In this document: positions 1 to 9,146 of the stretch, piece after piece
Position numbering within the stretch: position 1 is the stretch's first letter
Layout of the letters: each line of letters starts with the position of its first letter
Source of the DNA: Bacillaceae bacterium Marseille-Q3522
GTDB taxonomy: Bacteria; Bacillota; Bacilli; Bacillales; Cytobacillaceae
Direction of reading: 5' to 3'
Assembly: GCA_017898095.1 (NCBI GenBank)
Contig: JAGKQJ010000004.1
Location: forward strand, 1-61,448
DNA: 61,448 nt
Notes under the pieces: model-generated
The model's input: only the letters and a program-made list of their open reading frames with translations
What the model was told of the DNA's origin: nothing
The model's database searches: none
Position numbers and translations under genes: made by a program

Positions 1-822
1 TATGCAGGAAGTCTTAAATTATTTATTAGATATTTTCAGTTTGAACGGGATATTTATCAAGATACAGACTTTCAGAAGTATATTCAGGAAGTCTTTCCTA
101 ATGACTTGTTGGAGATTAGAGAAGGATTTGGATTTAATGCTAATTATCATGAACGGTTCATTCACCATCGGTTAATGATTCCATACAGTAAAACGTACGC
201 AAAAGATCGAATAGTAAAATACAGTGAAAATTTATTATATAAGTATAACGAGAAAACAGAAATGGTAGACATTGTAGAACAATCTAATCCAGATGTTCCA
301 CTAGCTATTGATTATATTGGCAGTTTAGTAGATTATATGCTGCCGCCAAGTATTCGTATGTTAACAACAACAATATCGCCACGATTTGATGCGGTGTTTT
401 TTGATCTATGGGAAATACCTGAGAGGTTAGAGGGAATCATTGTTGATCATGTCCCACGGTTGACATTGGGTGTATGGACAATGATAAGAGAGAAATGGCT
501 GTTGTCTGCGGAAAACATGATAAAAGAAGATAATATGTCTCATTTTGATGATTACGTTGCATTAATAAAACTTTTTAAAGTGAATGAATTACCTTTAGAG
601 TTTTTTGTAAGTAAATATATTACGGAAGATACATTTGATTTTGAGAGTTCAAACCGGTCAGAAATGAAGCCGCAGTATATGAATTTATACTCTCCTTTAT
701 TTGTAAAAGAATTTAAAAAGCTTATGAAAGATGAAAAGTATCTTGTTATAGAAGAATTTTATCCGAAACAATCGCATGACACACATAATATGGAGTACCA
801 AATTGAGGTGAATTTGCAATGA
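1..822 (+). CDS. Split LanB dehydratase, glutamylation (N-terminal) component, 5' partial
   Basis: The frame is open from base 1 with no start codon, so the gene begins upstream; 273 residues are visible. The segment VDHVPRLTLGVWTMIREKWL matches the conserved LanB stretch with PR followed by a G-x-V-x-x-x-R-x-x-W pattern, and the end (EEFYPKQ) fits the 'E-x-x-P' close of the lantibiotic dehydratase N-terminal domain. In this family the domain transfers glutamate from Glu-tRNA to Ser/Thr of a precursor peptide; a separate protein then eliminates it to give dehydroamino acids. Its stop overlaps the next start (ATGA), so the genes are translationally coupled. The split form is typical of thiopeptide and goadsporin-like loci. 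The assignment rests on motif resemblance and context. Confidence 0.7.
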   Translation, partial: YAGSLKLFIRYFQFERDIYQDTDFQKYIQEVFPNDLLEIREGFGFNANYHERFIHHRLMIPYSKTYAKDRIVKYSENLLYKYNEKTEMVDIVEQSNPDVPLAIDYIGSLVDYMLPPSIRMLTTTISPRFDAVFFDLWEIPERLEGIIVDHVPRLTLGVWTMIREKWLLSAENMIKEDNMSHFDDYVALIKLFKVNELPLEFFVSKYITEDTFDFESSNRSEMKPQYMNLYSPLFVKEFKKLMKDEKYLVIEEFYPKQSHDTHNMEYQIEVNLQ

Positions 823-1913
823 GAAGCTTGGAAGATGTACAAGAAATAAGGGCCTATTTCTTTGGTAATGAAGCGCAAAAGAAGCATGTTTATGAACGAT
901 TCATTATCCCTTATTTTCAGCAAGCAAATATACCGTTTCATGCGGAAAGAGATTGGTATGGCGGTCCTAATTACCGGGTGGTTACAATGGATAAGAAGCT
1001 TGATATCGCCTTATTTAAACAAGCATTTGTGCATTATTGTAATGAACAATTTGGAGTCTTGAATGAAATACAACTACAGGAAAATGTGGAAGCATACGTA
1101 AAAAATACAGCAATTGTTTCACAGATGGAAAGGAGAGAGAATAAAGCGATATCAATCGATCGCCACTTACAAGTGGAATACCTGCCGATAGATACAAACT
1201 ATGTGAAAAAGAGATTTCATTCTTCTAATCATTTTCTTATTCATACAGAATTATTGTTTATCATGCAAACATTTATGAATGAGCATATTCATGCATTTTC
1301 ATCTTTAAGTAAAGAAAAACAGATGGAATTTACGACAAGAGCATTTCATGATGTTCTTTCGCTTTCTAAATATGAGGAGAAATATGCTGTTTTAGTCTAT
1401 ATTTCGAATATAGAAGGGGTACTGGCCATCGCTGAGTCACTTGGAATGAAGGAGCGATACTTGAAGATATACAACCAAATGTTTGATCACTTAAATCCAC
1501 ATTCCTTTTTTTTAAATGAAGAATATCAGGTATTTTTCGGAACAGCTTGGATGAAAACGATCGAAAAGATTCATGCGAAAATAGCGGCTCAGTTGTCACT
1601 ACTAGAAGCAGATGAAGAAAGATATTTTTCTCATGCTGAACAGCATGATTTACTGCTTCACAATATAAAAGAAATAGACAGTGATTTTCATAATCAACTT
1701 GTTGCAAAAAATATAGACAAGTTATTACAACATGAAGAACATCAAATCTTTAAAGTGCTAATCAATATTATTTATAAAGCAATTCATATGTTAGGCGTTC
1801 GTTTTAATGAAAAAAATGCCGACATTTATTTCGTATGTCGATATGTATTGGAACGAAATGATACGACATGGGATGCTATTTTACAAGAAAGAGGTGAGAA
1901 TTTTGTTTTTTAA
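819..1913 (+). CDS. LanB C-terminal / thiopeptide-type bacteriocin biosynthesis protein (364 aa)
   Basis: The N-terminus reads YFFGNEAQKKHVYERFIIPYF and then FHAERDWYGGPNYRVV, the pattern of the Lant_dehydr_C / 'thiopeptide-type bacteriocin biosynthesis' domain (long helix, then R-x-W-x-G-G-P-x-x-R). Known members either eliminate glutamate from glutamylated Ser/Thr or catalyse the [4+2] cycloaddition that makes the thiopeptide pyridine ring. I cannot decide between these roles. The start ATG overlaps the stop of the upstream dehydratase gene. The rest is predominantly helical with no recognised catalytic motif. A second protein of the same type lies four genes downstream, and the pair is what suggests a thiopeptide pathway. 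Confidence 0.65.
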   Translation: MRSLEDVQEIRAYFFGNEAQKKHVYERFIIPYFQQANIPFHAERDWYGGPNYRVVTMDKKLDIALFKQAFVHYCNEQFGVLNEIQLQENVEAYVKNTAIVSQMERRENKAISIDRHLQVEYLPIDTNYVKKRFHSSNHFLIHTELLFIMQTFMNEHIHAFSSLSKEKQMEFTTRAFHDVLSLSKYEEKYAVLVYISNIEGVLAIAESLGMKERYLKIYNQMFDHLNPHSFFLNEEYQVFFGTAWMKTIEKIHAKIAAQLSLLEADEERYFSHAEQHDLLLHNIKEIDSDFHNQLVAKNIDKLLQHEEHQIFKVLINIIYKAIHMLGVRFNEKNADIYFVCRYVLERNDTTWDAILQERGENFVF

Positions 1914-3435
1914 AACGAGAACAAATTTCTTTCCTAAATATGTACCAGAAGAAAAAACATTAAGGATTCACAAAAATTCCATTGTTCAAAAAGCGGTCAT
2001 TGAAGAAGCAGATTATACATTATTATTAGATATTTGGGCTTTCTTTCGCCAAGGGAACTACTTAGACTTAACAGATAAGAGTAATCAATATAAAAAGCTG
2101 GTAAAGTTTTCACTGGAAAATGATCTGATTCATCAGCCAACAGTAATAAAAGAAAGCCTATCTGATTTCATCTTAGACTTTCTGGAGAACACATTTGATG
2201 ATTATGTGTCTATTTTAGAAGGATTGCTATCTGTGAAATGGGAGCTTATTTCAGCACCAGAATATGTCCACGCTTTTTTTAAGGAGCATGGATTGATCCA
2301 TGAATCTATTGCGAAAAAATACACACAGCGAGTCATTTGGATGGAAGGAAATAAGGATATAAAGCTGTCTTTGGGGGATTTGTGTGTCGTCCGTCAATTT
2401 GGGAGTTATGTATTATTTTTTTATACAGAGAAATCAGATCATAAACAAGCAGTTTTATTATTAGGAAAAGACGATGAGCAAAACACGAAGCTATCGATAG
2501 GAGAACATATTTTATCCATGCACTTGTTTCTTAAATATGTAAATAAATTACAGAATGAAGCAGAAACAGATATCATGACGCGAATTAGTGAAAATGGACA
2601 AGTCAATCAAATAAATAAGCAAGATATCGCTGGTACGTATAGTCAATATGAGCGCACCTTTACAAAGCCCTATGCAGAAAACAATTTAGCATATATTCAA
2701 GCAGTCGAGAGTAAGTTCAGGCAGTTTAAAACATTGTCCATATCTATTAATGAAGAGGATGGCATGTATCGGAACAAATTAAATATCGCACAGTATGAAA
2801 TAAAAGTAGAGGATGACTTTATCTATACCGCCTTTAATTATACGTACCGGGATGCGGCAACCTATGCTTTGACGCATGTGTTAGAAAAGTATTTGCAAAG
2901 GAAAGCCAATCATCGTGAAAGATGGGTAGCGGAAAATACAAAAGAACGATTCTATATTAGAGGAATGGCAAGTTTTTTAAAACCGGATAAAGCCTATCGG
3001 TTGACAGATATCCCGCAGCATATAAAAAATAAAATAACTTATATTACTGATTTTCCTGAAGATATTTTTGCGATTCATATTGTTGCTCATTATCTTTATA
3101 AATCGTATGTCTTTTATCTATATCTTTTAGATCAAGATAACCACGTGTTGTATAAGAGTGATATATCCACGCAATTAGAAGAAGAAATAAATCGCGGACT
3201 TGCTTATATTACGGCTTCCGTCATCAATCAAGTAGAGAGAAAGAAGGATATATTCCCGCAGCCATTATCGACATTGGCATACCCTGAGACGGCTGTTTCC
3301 GATGAGGTGATTTATAAAGAAATGATTCACGATACGAGGTATCTTGATGTAGAGGAAGCGGCTTGGGCTTATCAACCGGAATTCGAACGACATGGTCTCT
3401 TTATAGGACGGTTTAAGATGAATGGGGTGACATAA
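1903..3435 (+). CDS. Ocin-ThiF-like cyclodehydratase partner (inferred), about 510 aa
   Basis: The TTG start at 1903 is chosen because AGGTGAG sits about 5 bases before it; a longer open frame would run deep into the preceding gene. No nucleotide-binding glycine loop is obvious. The N-terminal region (DYTLLLDIWAFFRQGNYLDL) looks like the winged-helix leader-binding segment of E1-like/ocin-ThiF proteins. These partners recognise the precursor leader peptide and activate YcaO enzymes. The stop overlaps the YcaO start by one base, as expected for a partner pair. The identification relies mostly on context, since similarity visible by eye is weak; it could also be an unrelated lineage-specific maturation protein. 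Confidence 0.45.
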   Translation: MFFKTRTNFFPKYVPEEKTLRIHKNSIVQKAVIEEADYTLLLDIWAFFRQGNYLDLTDKSNQYKKLVKFSLENDLIHQPTVIKESLSDFILDFLENTFDDYVSILEGLLSVKWELISAPEYVHAFFKEHGLIHESIAKKYTQRVIWMEGNKDIKLSLGDLCVVRQFGSYVLFFYTEKSDHKQAVLLLGKDDEQNTKLSIGEHILSMHLFLKYVNKLQNEAETDIMTRISENGQVNQINKQDIAGTYSQYERTFTKPYAENNLAYIQAVESKFRQFKTLSISINEEDGMYRNKLNIAQYEIKVEDDFIYTAFNYTYRDAATYALTHVLEKYLQRKANHRERWVAENTKERFYIRGMASFLKPDKAYRLTDIPQHIKNKITYITDFPEDIFAIHIVAHYLYKSYVFYLYLLDQDNHVLYKSDISTQLEEEINRGLAYITASVINQVERKKDIFPQPLSTLAYPETAVSDEVIYKEMIHDTRYLDVEEAAWAYQPEFERHGLFIGRFKMNGVT

Positions 3436-5102
3436 TGTACTCGATTAATATACATCCCAACAATCTAACAAGGCAAGATACATGGAGAAAAATAAATTAT
3501 TTTGAAACATCATCCTATCTATTTATAGGGCCAAATCAAGAGGAAGAAGGGCATGGATGTTTTTCTTGTTTTTATCATTTACTGGAATCCAATGAGAGTA
3601 ATTTCAAACAACGGATCGATTATGAAGAGAATAAACGATATGGGTTACAGGTATTTAAAGACTTTCTGGCAACTTTGGATAAGAAAGCATTCATCAATCA
3701 AGTACTTATCGTAAACAAAAAAAACATGCAATTTGAATGGAAGAAAATAAGAAAAACCCCTTTTTGTCGATTATGCTCTGCATACCGAGCGGAACAAAGA
3801 GAGAGCAAATGGGAGTCTTACCATTTAGAAGGAAGGGATCGCGTAAAGAGCAAGGAAGCCATCACGGAAACAATTAAGAACTATTATCAGGAGCTAATTG
3901 ATGCTGATGTTGGTGTAGGTGTGCGAATGTTCCGGGATGCAGAATCAAATATTATTCCGATGTATGCAATTGAATCAAGGATTCATAAGCGTATATTTTT
4001 CTCTTATGGCAGGACTGCACAAATATCGGATGCAAAAAACGCCGCCATTTTAGAAATGCTGGAAAGATATTCGTCCATGGTTCCGCAGTTTAAACAACCG
4101 ATTTACGCATCTTATCAACAATTAAAGCTGGAAAATCATTCTGTCATTCCACCGGAGAAATATATGTTGCGGATCCCGTTCGATAAACAGAAAAAGCTTT
4201 ACTGGAGTGAAAGTACGTTATACCCATCCAATGAAACATGGCTCATCCCAGAGCAGATGATGTACTTTGATAATCAACTGCTGCGTGATGAAGAACGATT
4301 TATTTATGAAACATCAAATGGTACAGCAATGGGCGGAAGTCTGGAAGAAGCAATCGTGTATGCTGTATTAGAAGCGATTGAAAGAGATTGCTTCCTTGTT
4401 CACTGGTACTTAAAGAAACTGCCGAAGCTTATTGATCCTGTAAGTATTAAAGACAAAAATATCATTCAACTAATGAATACAATCGAACAAATCGGTTACG
4501 ATATTTATCTGTTTGATATTACATTGGAAACAAACATTCCCACGGTCTGGATATTCATGCGCAATCAAAAAGAAAAAGCAAATCTTTATTTGTATAATGC
4601 GGCAGGATCCCATTATGATCCTGAAAAAGCGATTTTTGCCGCACTTGTCGAAGCAGGTACGTCTGTTATCGTCTATGAAGAAAAATTGGCCGCTGAAAAA
4701 GAACGACTAAGCTATTTAATCAAGAATCCAAGTAAAGTTACCCAGATGGAAGACCATGTGAATTATTATGCGTTCAAAGAAAATGCCGCGGCATTTCAAT
4801 ATCTTCTCAGTCACATCAATAAACTGGAAAATACAACCGTTGAAGAGATGCGTCCAGGTTTTTCTTTTACATTTAAAAATATACTGGATACGGTCATAAA
4901 GTATCATCCGGAAATTTATTATACCGATATGTCGAATACGTTAATTGATGAAATGGGATTATCGGTTGTGAAAGTTTTTATTCCCAGTTTACAGCCAATG
5001 ACCTTTGGTAAGCAAAATGAAAGAATAAATGAAGAACGCTTAAAAAACGTAGCAAATAAGGCAGATGTCACGATAAGAAAGGAGCCGCATCCATTCCCAT
5101 GA
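3435..5102 (+). CDS. YcaO-type azoline cyclodehydratase with N-terminal CxxC pairs (555 aa)
   Basis: YcaO enzymes use ATP to cyclise Cys/Ser/Thr side chains onto the peptide backbone, giving thiazolines and oxazolines. Visible features include the ExxE ATP/Mg motif in ILEMLERYS (about residues 207-210), the core ETSNGTAMGGSLEEA followed by VLEAIERD, and a proline-rich C-terminal end (HPFP) typical of azoline-forming YcaO proteins. The first 120 residues carry IGPNQEEEGHGCFSCF and FCRLCSAY. These two CxxC pairs (Cys42/45 and 111/114) resemble the zinc-binding tail of E1-like partners, so the protein seems to carry the end of an E1 domain. It sits mid-operon between the ThiF-like and SagB-like genes. 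Confidence 0.88.
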   Translation: MYSINIHPNNLTRQDTWRKINYFETSSYLFIGPNQEEEGHGCFSCFYHLLESNESNFKQRIDYEENKRYGLQVFKDFLATLDKKAFINQVLIVNKKNMQFEWKKIRKTPFCRLCSAYRAEQRESKWESYHLEGRDRVKSKEAITETIKNYYQELIDADVGVGVRMFRDAESNIIPMYAIESRIHKRIFFSYGRTAQISDAKNAAILEMLERYSSMVPQFKQPIYASYQQLKLENHSVIPPEKYMLRIPFDKQKKLYWSESTLYPSNETWLIPEQMMYFDNQLLRDEERFIYETSNGTAMGGSLEEAIVYAVLEAIERDCFLVHWYLKKLPKLIDPVSIKDKNIIQLMNTIEQIGYDIYLFDITLETNIPTVWIFMRNQKEKANLYLYNAAGSHYDPEKAIFAALVEAGTSVIVYEEKLAAEKERLSYLIKNPSKVTQMEDHVNYYAFKENAAAFQYLLSHINKLENTTVEEMRPGFSFTFKNILDTVIKYHPEIYYTDMSNTLIDEMGLSVVKVFIPSLQPMTFGKQNERINEERLKNVANKADVTIRKEPHPFP

Positions 5103-6415
5103 ATACATTATTTCATGATTATACAAGATCGAGATACGAGAAAAATAAAAAAATCTTCTCCTTTCAATATGTCGCGTCACCTGCAACATTATTTGAATAT
5201 GCGGGGAGTTGTGAGGGATTGGAAAATGTTCCTCCGATTGCTGATTCGGCAATTGGAAAATTGGTTATGGAGGTATTTTCCTTTGATAAGTACGATGCAA
5301 CCCATCCATATGCATTTAGGAAGAAGACCCCTTCTGCCAGAAGTATTCATCCATTTCTTCCGGTTATTCATTATCACGGGTTTTTATTCTTATATGATGC
5401 AAATTGCAGCGACTTTATTTACTTTGGTTATAACCCTGCAAGGCAGGATACAATCGAGTTAGTCATTTGTGCAGATCTCTGGAGGATATGCTCTGTCTAT
5501 GGGGAATTTGGAATTCCGCTTAGTTTATTAGAATTAGGACATCTGCTCTCCGATATGAAGTGGTTCATGAATGACGATGGTTGTTTAGAACTGGAAAATG
5601 GGAGCTTTCCTTTTCTTCCATATCATTGTTTGGCCGGGAGCGGAAGCATGTTAAACGCAAATGACCTATATGCAATGAGTCTATTAAAGATAACGGAGTT
5701 GGACGATTGTATAGAAGGATACACGAACCCGTCATATCCTATCGGGATCAAGAAAAAGTATAACTATTTGGAAGAGCTGCATGCATTAGGGATAGATCAT
5801 TTTTTTGCACAGGCGAAGAAGGGGGAGATTCGTTTTCCAAAGCCGTATCATCAGAAAATAAGTGATTTGCCACTGAAAAGAAGACAACGGCATTCCCTAA
5901 ATAAACGACAGGGCACATTCCACTTAGGACCAGTATTGAGAACGGGAGTGTTTAAAAGCTTTCTGTCACAAATGAATATTTATACGAAAGAATGGCTTTC
6001 AGCAAACGTTACGATTTATTTTTTTATCTATCATATAGAAGGAATTCCGAGAGGTGTATATCAATGGGAAGGAGCCGATATCAACTTTTTGCATGCCAAT
6101 ATTGATATCTATTCTATCTTTTATGAAGCACAAGAATTTATGAATTTAGATACATTACCATTTCTGACGTTAATTACTGTTAAGGATGAAGAGAACCAAT
6201 CATTGTCTTCCTTTATCGAATCACATATCCATGCAGGAGAGATCGTACATACGATGTCCCTGTTATACGCAGGCGAAGATACATTTACAAGGCCTTTTAA
6301 AAATATAAATGATGCCTATTGCCAGAAGGTGTGTCAAACAAAAGAGAATGAATATTTTATCTATGGTTGTCTTTTCGGATTTGGGGAAAAGAGAAATGGA
6401 TTAAGATGGAGGTGA
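5099..6415 (+). CDS. SagB-type dehydrogenase-like protein, probably tandem nitroreductase fold (438 aa)
   Basis: Start and stop codons overlap as ATGA with the YcaO gene. The N-terminal half carries RKKTPSARSIHPFLPVIHYH, a degenerate R-x-S-x-R segment, and later DLWRICSVYGEFGIPLSLLE, which resembles the 'aqn..la..lGl' helix of nitroreductase/SagB proteins. The second half repeats this layout (RRQRHSLNKRQGTFHLGPVL). SagB-type enzymes use FMN to oxidise azolines to azoles. The motifs are weak and a canonical SagB gene lies two genes on, so one of the two may be catalytic and the other structural. Oxidoreductase identity is moderately supported; the substrate step is inferred from the operon. 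Confidence 0.55.
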   Translation: MNTLFHDYTRSRYEKNKKIFSFQYVASPATLFEYAGSCEGLENVPPIADSAIGKLVMEVFSFDKYDATHPYAFRKKTPSARSIHPFLPVIHYHGFLFLYDANCSDFIYFGYNPARQDTIELVICADLWRICSVYGEFGIPLSLLELGHLLSDMKWFMNDDGCLELENGSFPFLPYHCLAGSGSMLNANDLYAMSLLKITELDDCIEGYTNPSYPIGIKKKYNYLEELHALGIDHFFAQAKKGEIRFPKPYHQKISDLPLKRRQRHSLNKRQGTFHLGPVLRTGVFKSFLSQMNIYTKEWLSANVTIYFFIYHIEGIPRGVYQWEGADINFLHANIDIYSIFYEAQEFMNLDTLPFLTLITVKDEENQSLSSFIESHIHAGEIVHTMSLLYAGEDTFTRPFKNINDAYCQKVCQTKENEYFIYGCLFGFGEKRNGLRWR

Positions 6416-6421
6416 AGTTGC

Positions 6422-7309
6422 ATGACATGGAACTCTTATCATATTTTTATCCATGATATGACGTATCATGATTTATTTCTCACGGAATATTTGTATCCTT
6501 TTATTCAAGAAAATGAAGAAACCATCAGTCAATACTTCTTCATTAGGTATTGGCAGGGAGGTCCCCATATTCGTTTTCGATTTACATCATCGCACCCTGA
6601 ATCGATTTTTTTTAGGTTGCAAATGTTAGTAGAAGCATTTAAATCGGTGTATAAACCTGCATTTCCATTGACAAAGGAAGGATACTACAAAAATCATTTA
6701 TTTGATGGAAAGAAGCCGGATGAATCAGAATTGTATTGGATAGAGGATCTAGCGATTGTTGAAATCAAGTATGAACCGGAATTTGAACGATATGGCGGTA
6801 AATCATTAATCGGTTATTCAGAGCGTATTTTTCAAATTACAAGTGATCTGGCTTTCCGAAGATTGAATAAAAATAAAGATCATCTTTCACCTACTATGAA
6901 ACTAATTTTTGCTTGTGACTTTTTTACTTCCATGAGAGCATTTCTGCATGAGAAGCAGATTACAAGGTTACTAGAAAACTATGAAAAGTTTTGGTCTGCT
7001 TTCATGAAAGCGGGACAAATGAATGAAAAATATGTAGCTCAGGTGAGCCGTTTATTTCGTGATAAGACAGAATTAATTAGACAGATGCTTAACGACAACA
7101 AAGATACACATTTGCAACAAATTTATCAAATTTTCAATGAAGTTACTTTGAAAGGGAAAAAGGAAGTAATTCCCTCTTTGATCTTTTCTCATGTTCATAT
7201 GTTTAATAACCGAATTGGATTACCTTCTTATCTAGAAAGCTCTGTTGCCACAATCATGAAATCTACAAAGGCGGGGGTGAATGAGAATGAAATGGGACCT
7301 GTCCTTTAA
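6422..7309 (+). CDS. Thiopeptide-type bacteriocin biosynthesis protein, LanB-C-like (295 aa)
   Basis: The start region has a clear GGAGGTGA ribosome site. The first 55 residues show the diagnostic pattern: W-x-x-Y at the start, YLYPFIQEN, then FFIRYWQGGPHIRFRF, matching 'FxRYwxxGPHlRlR' of the LanB C-terminal / thiopeptide domain. The known activity is either glutamate elimination from glutamyl-Ser/Thr or aza-[4+2] cycloaddition forming the six-membered nitrogen ring. About 295 residues is the usual size for a free-standing domain. The motif is more canonical here than in the paralogue at 819-1913. The 3' end overlaps the next open frame, indicating one operon. Confidence 0.8.
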   Translation: MTWNSYHIFIHDMTYHDLFLTEYLYPFIQENEETISQYFFIRYWQGGPHIRFRFTSSHPESIFFRLQMLVEAFKSVYKPAFPLTKEGYYKNHLFDGKKPDESELYWIEDLAIVEIKYEPEFERYGGKSLIGYSERIFQITSDLAFRRLNKNKDHLSPTMKLIFACDFFTSMRAFLHEKQITRLLENYEKFWSAFMKAGQMNEKYVAQVSRLFRDKTELIRQMLNDNKDTHLQQIYQIFNEVTLKGKKEVIPSLIFSHVHMFNNRIGLPSYLESSVATIMKSTKAGVNENEMGPVL

Positions 7310-8054
7310 TATAGCTGATACAACTAGGAAATATCGCAGGTATCATAAATCGTCAAGTCATGATCCTCTCCTGCAGATGAAAAAGTCACCAAGAAGAGAT
7401 TATGAAGTGAAAAATCTCGATACGCCAAACAGGCCGGTTAAATATAAAATAGACCAATCCTTATTTCAAGAACCAATGGATAAATCTTTTCTTGAAGTAC
7501 TAAAACAAAGACGAACATCTTGGGTATTTAGTGAAAAAGATCTAAGTGAGTTAGATTTTATGAAAATAATGCTATATAGTTTCGGAATAAGTCATGAAGA
7601 ACATCACAAAAGAACTTATCCATCCGGGGGGCAGTTTTATTCTGTTGAAATTTATATCTTGCCAACCAAACGGACATTAGCGACTCAATTATTGGAATCC
7701 AAAGTATATAAATATAATGTAAATAGTAATGAAATTGTAGAAATGGGCTTTTTTCCAGTGGAGGATCTTAATCGAATAAGTGCTTCAACAGATGTAGGAT
7801 TTTTTACACTTGATCAATGTCAGTTTGTTGTTATTTTAGTAGGAAACGATAAGGATTTGTCAAAAAAATATTTAGATTTATCTTATCGGATTATGTTACT
7901 TGAAGCGGGACATATGGCACAAAATTTTCAATTGGCGTGTACGGCATTAGACATCTCCAGTGTTCCTGTCGGAGGCTTCCACGAGAGCGTCATACGCAAG
8001 ATGTTGGGACTATCCGAGAATCAAATGGTTCTTTATACTTTATTAGGAGGGTAG
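7287..8054 (+). CDS. SagB-type FMN-dependent azoline dehydrogenase
   Basis: The sequence shows LKQRRTSWVFSEKDLS (R-R-S-x-R/F entry motif), HKRTYPSGGQFYSVEIYILP (the 'PS-G-x-x-x-x-E' block) and LLEAGHMAQNFQLACTALDI followed by VPVGGFHE. These are the hallmarks of SagB/nitroreductase-like oxidases that turn thiazolines/oxazolines into aromatic azoles using FMN. An earlier ATG at 7281 is possible, but GGGGGTGA at 7273-7280 is better spaced from the ATG at 7287. The gene overlaps the preceding one, so it belongs to the same operon. At about 255 aa it is a single-domain enzyme, in contrast to the longer relative at 5099-6415. Confidence 0.82.
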   Translation: MKWDLSFNIADTTRKYRRYHKSSSHDPLLQMKKSPRRDYEVKNLDTPNRPVKYKIDQSLFQEPMDKSFLEVLKQRRTSWVFSEKDLSELDFMKIMLYSFGISHEEHHKRTYPSGGQFYSVEIYILPTKRTLATQLLESKVYKYNVNSNEIVEMGFFPVEDLNRISASTDVGFFTLDQCQFVVILVGNDKDLSKKYLDLSYRIMLLEAGHMAQNFQLACTALDISSVPVGGFHESVIRKMLGLSENQMVLYTLLGG

Positions 8055-8058
8055 AAAA

Positions 8059-9042
8059 TTGGCAGCAATAAAATTAAAAGAGAATTTTCTTCTATTACTT
8101 CATCCAAGAACGAATAAAGAGGTCATTGTCTTCGATAAAGAAAATGAAAAAATTATCTTGAAGTTAGACGTGCAGAAGATGTTAAAACAGTATTCATTGA
8201 ATTTTGATCATCTTGGGAATTATTTTACATCGATGTTTACCCTCACAAGAACGTTAGAAGGTCAGCTCATGTTAAAAATATATTCCATCCATCCTCATTT
8301 ATTTGATGTAGCAGAATTCGAAGCGGATGATGTGAAACAGGATTACGCGGATTATGAATATGCCAAAACAATTGATCCTGCCGGGTTATTTACAACTTAT
8401 TCGCTAAAAGATAATAAGCCGAATTTTGTTTGTGTTCTTTGGGGTGTTAATGCAGTCAACGATACATTAATCCAAAGTTTTTCTAAATTACAAATCCCTG
8501 TCACCCTAGTTGAGGCTACTTTAGAAGAGACACAGGATATTCAATGTATGAAATTTTTATCATCGCTTCATTTTCCAGATTTAGATGCATACTATGAGAA
8601 ACGAAGGGCGGATTACGGAATAAAAATAATCGATATCGACTTTGCCGGGGATCTCTTGGAAGCGAAACAAACCATCCATATTGTCGATAACCGTCTTATC
8701 GATTACCGCTTAATAGACGTACCGCATTTTAAAAACACAACAGGGGACCGGATTGCTTTGCACTATGGATTTTATGGGGAAAAATTTATCGTTGGTCCAC
8801 TAATCGTCAATGAAGCAAGTTATGGATATGATTCATTTAAACAAGTATTTCAATCGCCTGTTTCCTTGCCCACTACTCCTCAATCTCTTATTGTAGCAGG
8901 TTTAGTGAACCGAACACTTTATTATATTATGAAAAATACATTAAAGTATTTGGCTGATGATGCGCAGTTACCAATTAATCAAGTGTTCGCTTTTGATAAT
9001 TATAGCTTCACTTCAGAAATTATCGACTTAGAAGTAGAATGA
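8059..9042 (+). CDS. E1-like / ocin-ThiF-related maturation protein, degenerate (327 aa)
   Basis: The TTG start at 8059 follows GGAGGG by 7 bases. Most of the protein is unfamiliar, but HYGFYGEKFIVGPLIVNEASYGYDS resembles the E1-like segment 'vGPlv.p....C..C' of cyclodehydratase partners, with Tyr and Asp/Ser where the zinc cysteines would be. I therefore infer a diverged leader-recognition or scaffold protein. It is the last biosynthetic gene before the exporter, 4 bases after the SagB gene. It could also be a pathway-specific protein unrelated to E1 proteins. No membrane segments or signal peptide are visible. Confidence 0.4.
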   Translation: MAAIKLKENFLLLLHPRTNKEVIVFDKENEKIILKLDVQKMLKQYSLNFDHLGNYFTSMFTLTRTLEGQLMLKIYSIHPHLFDVAEFEADDVKQDYADYEYAKTIDPAGLFTTYSLKDNKPNFVCVLWGVNAVNDTLIQSFSKLQIPVTLVEATLEETQDIQCMKFLSSLHFPDLDAYYEKRRADYGIKIIDIDFAGDLLEAKQTIHIVDNRLIDYRLIDVPHFKNTTGDRIALHYGFYGEKFIVGPLIVNEASYGYDSFKQVFQSPVSLPTTPQSLIVAGLVNRTLYYIMKNTLKYLADDAQLPINQVFAFDNYSFTSEIIDLEVE

Positions 9043-9146
9043 TAGGCTAATGAACATGGAAAGAGTATGGATTAATGCTTATTTTTTGTGTCCAATTCCC
9101 TGACATAGGTTCGAAAAACCTATACAAATAGAGAGGAAGTGTAAAG

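Noticed and set aside
9050-9103. 17-codon ORF between the RiPP genes and the exporter as the precursor peptide
   Set aside because: It encodes only one Cys and no Ser/Thr, lacks a leader and has a poor ribosome site, so it cannot be the substrate of azole and dehydration enzymes.
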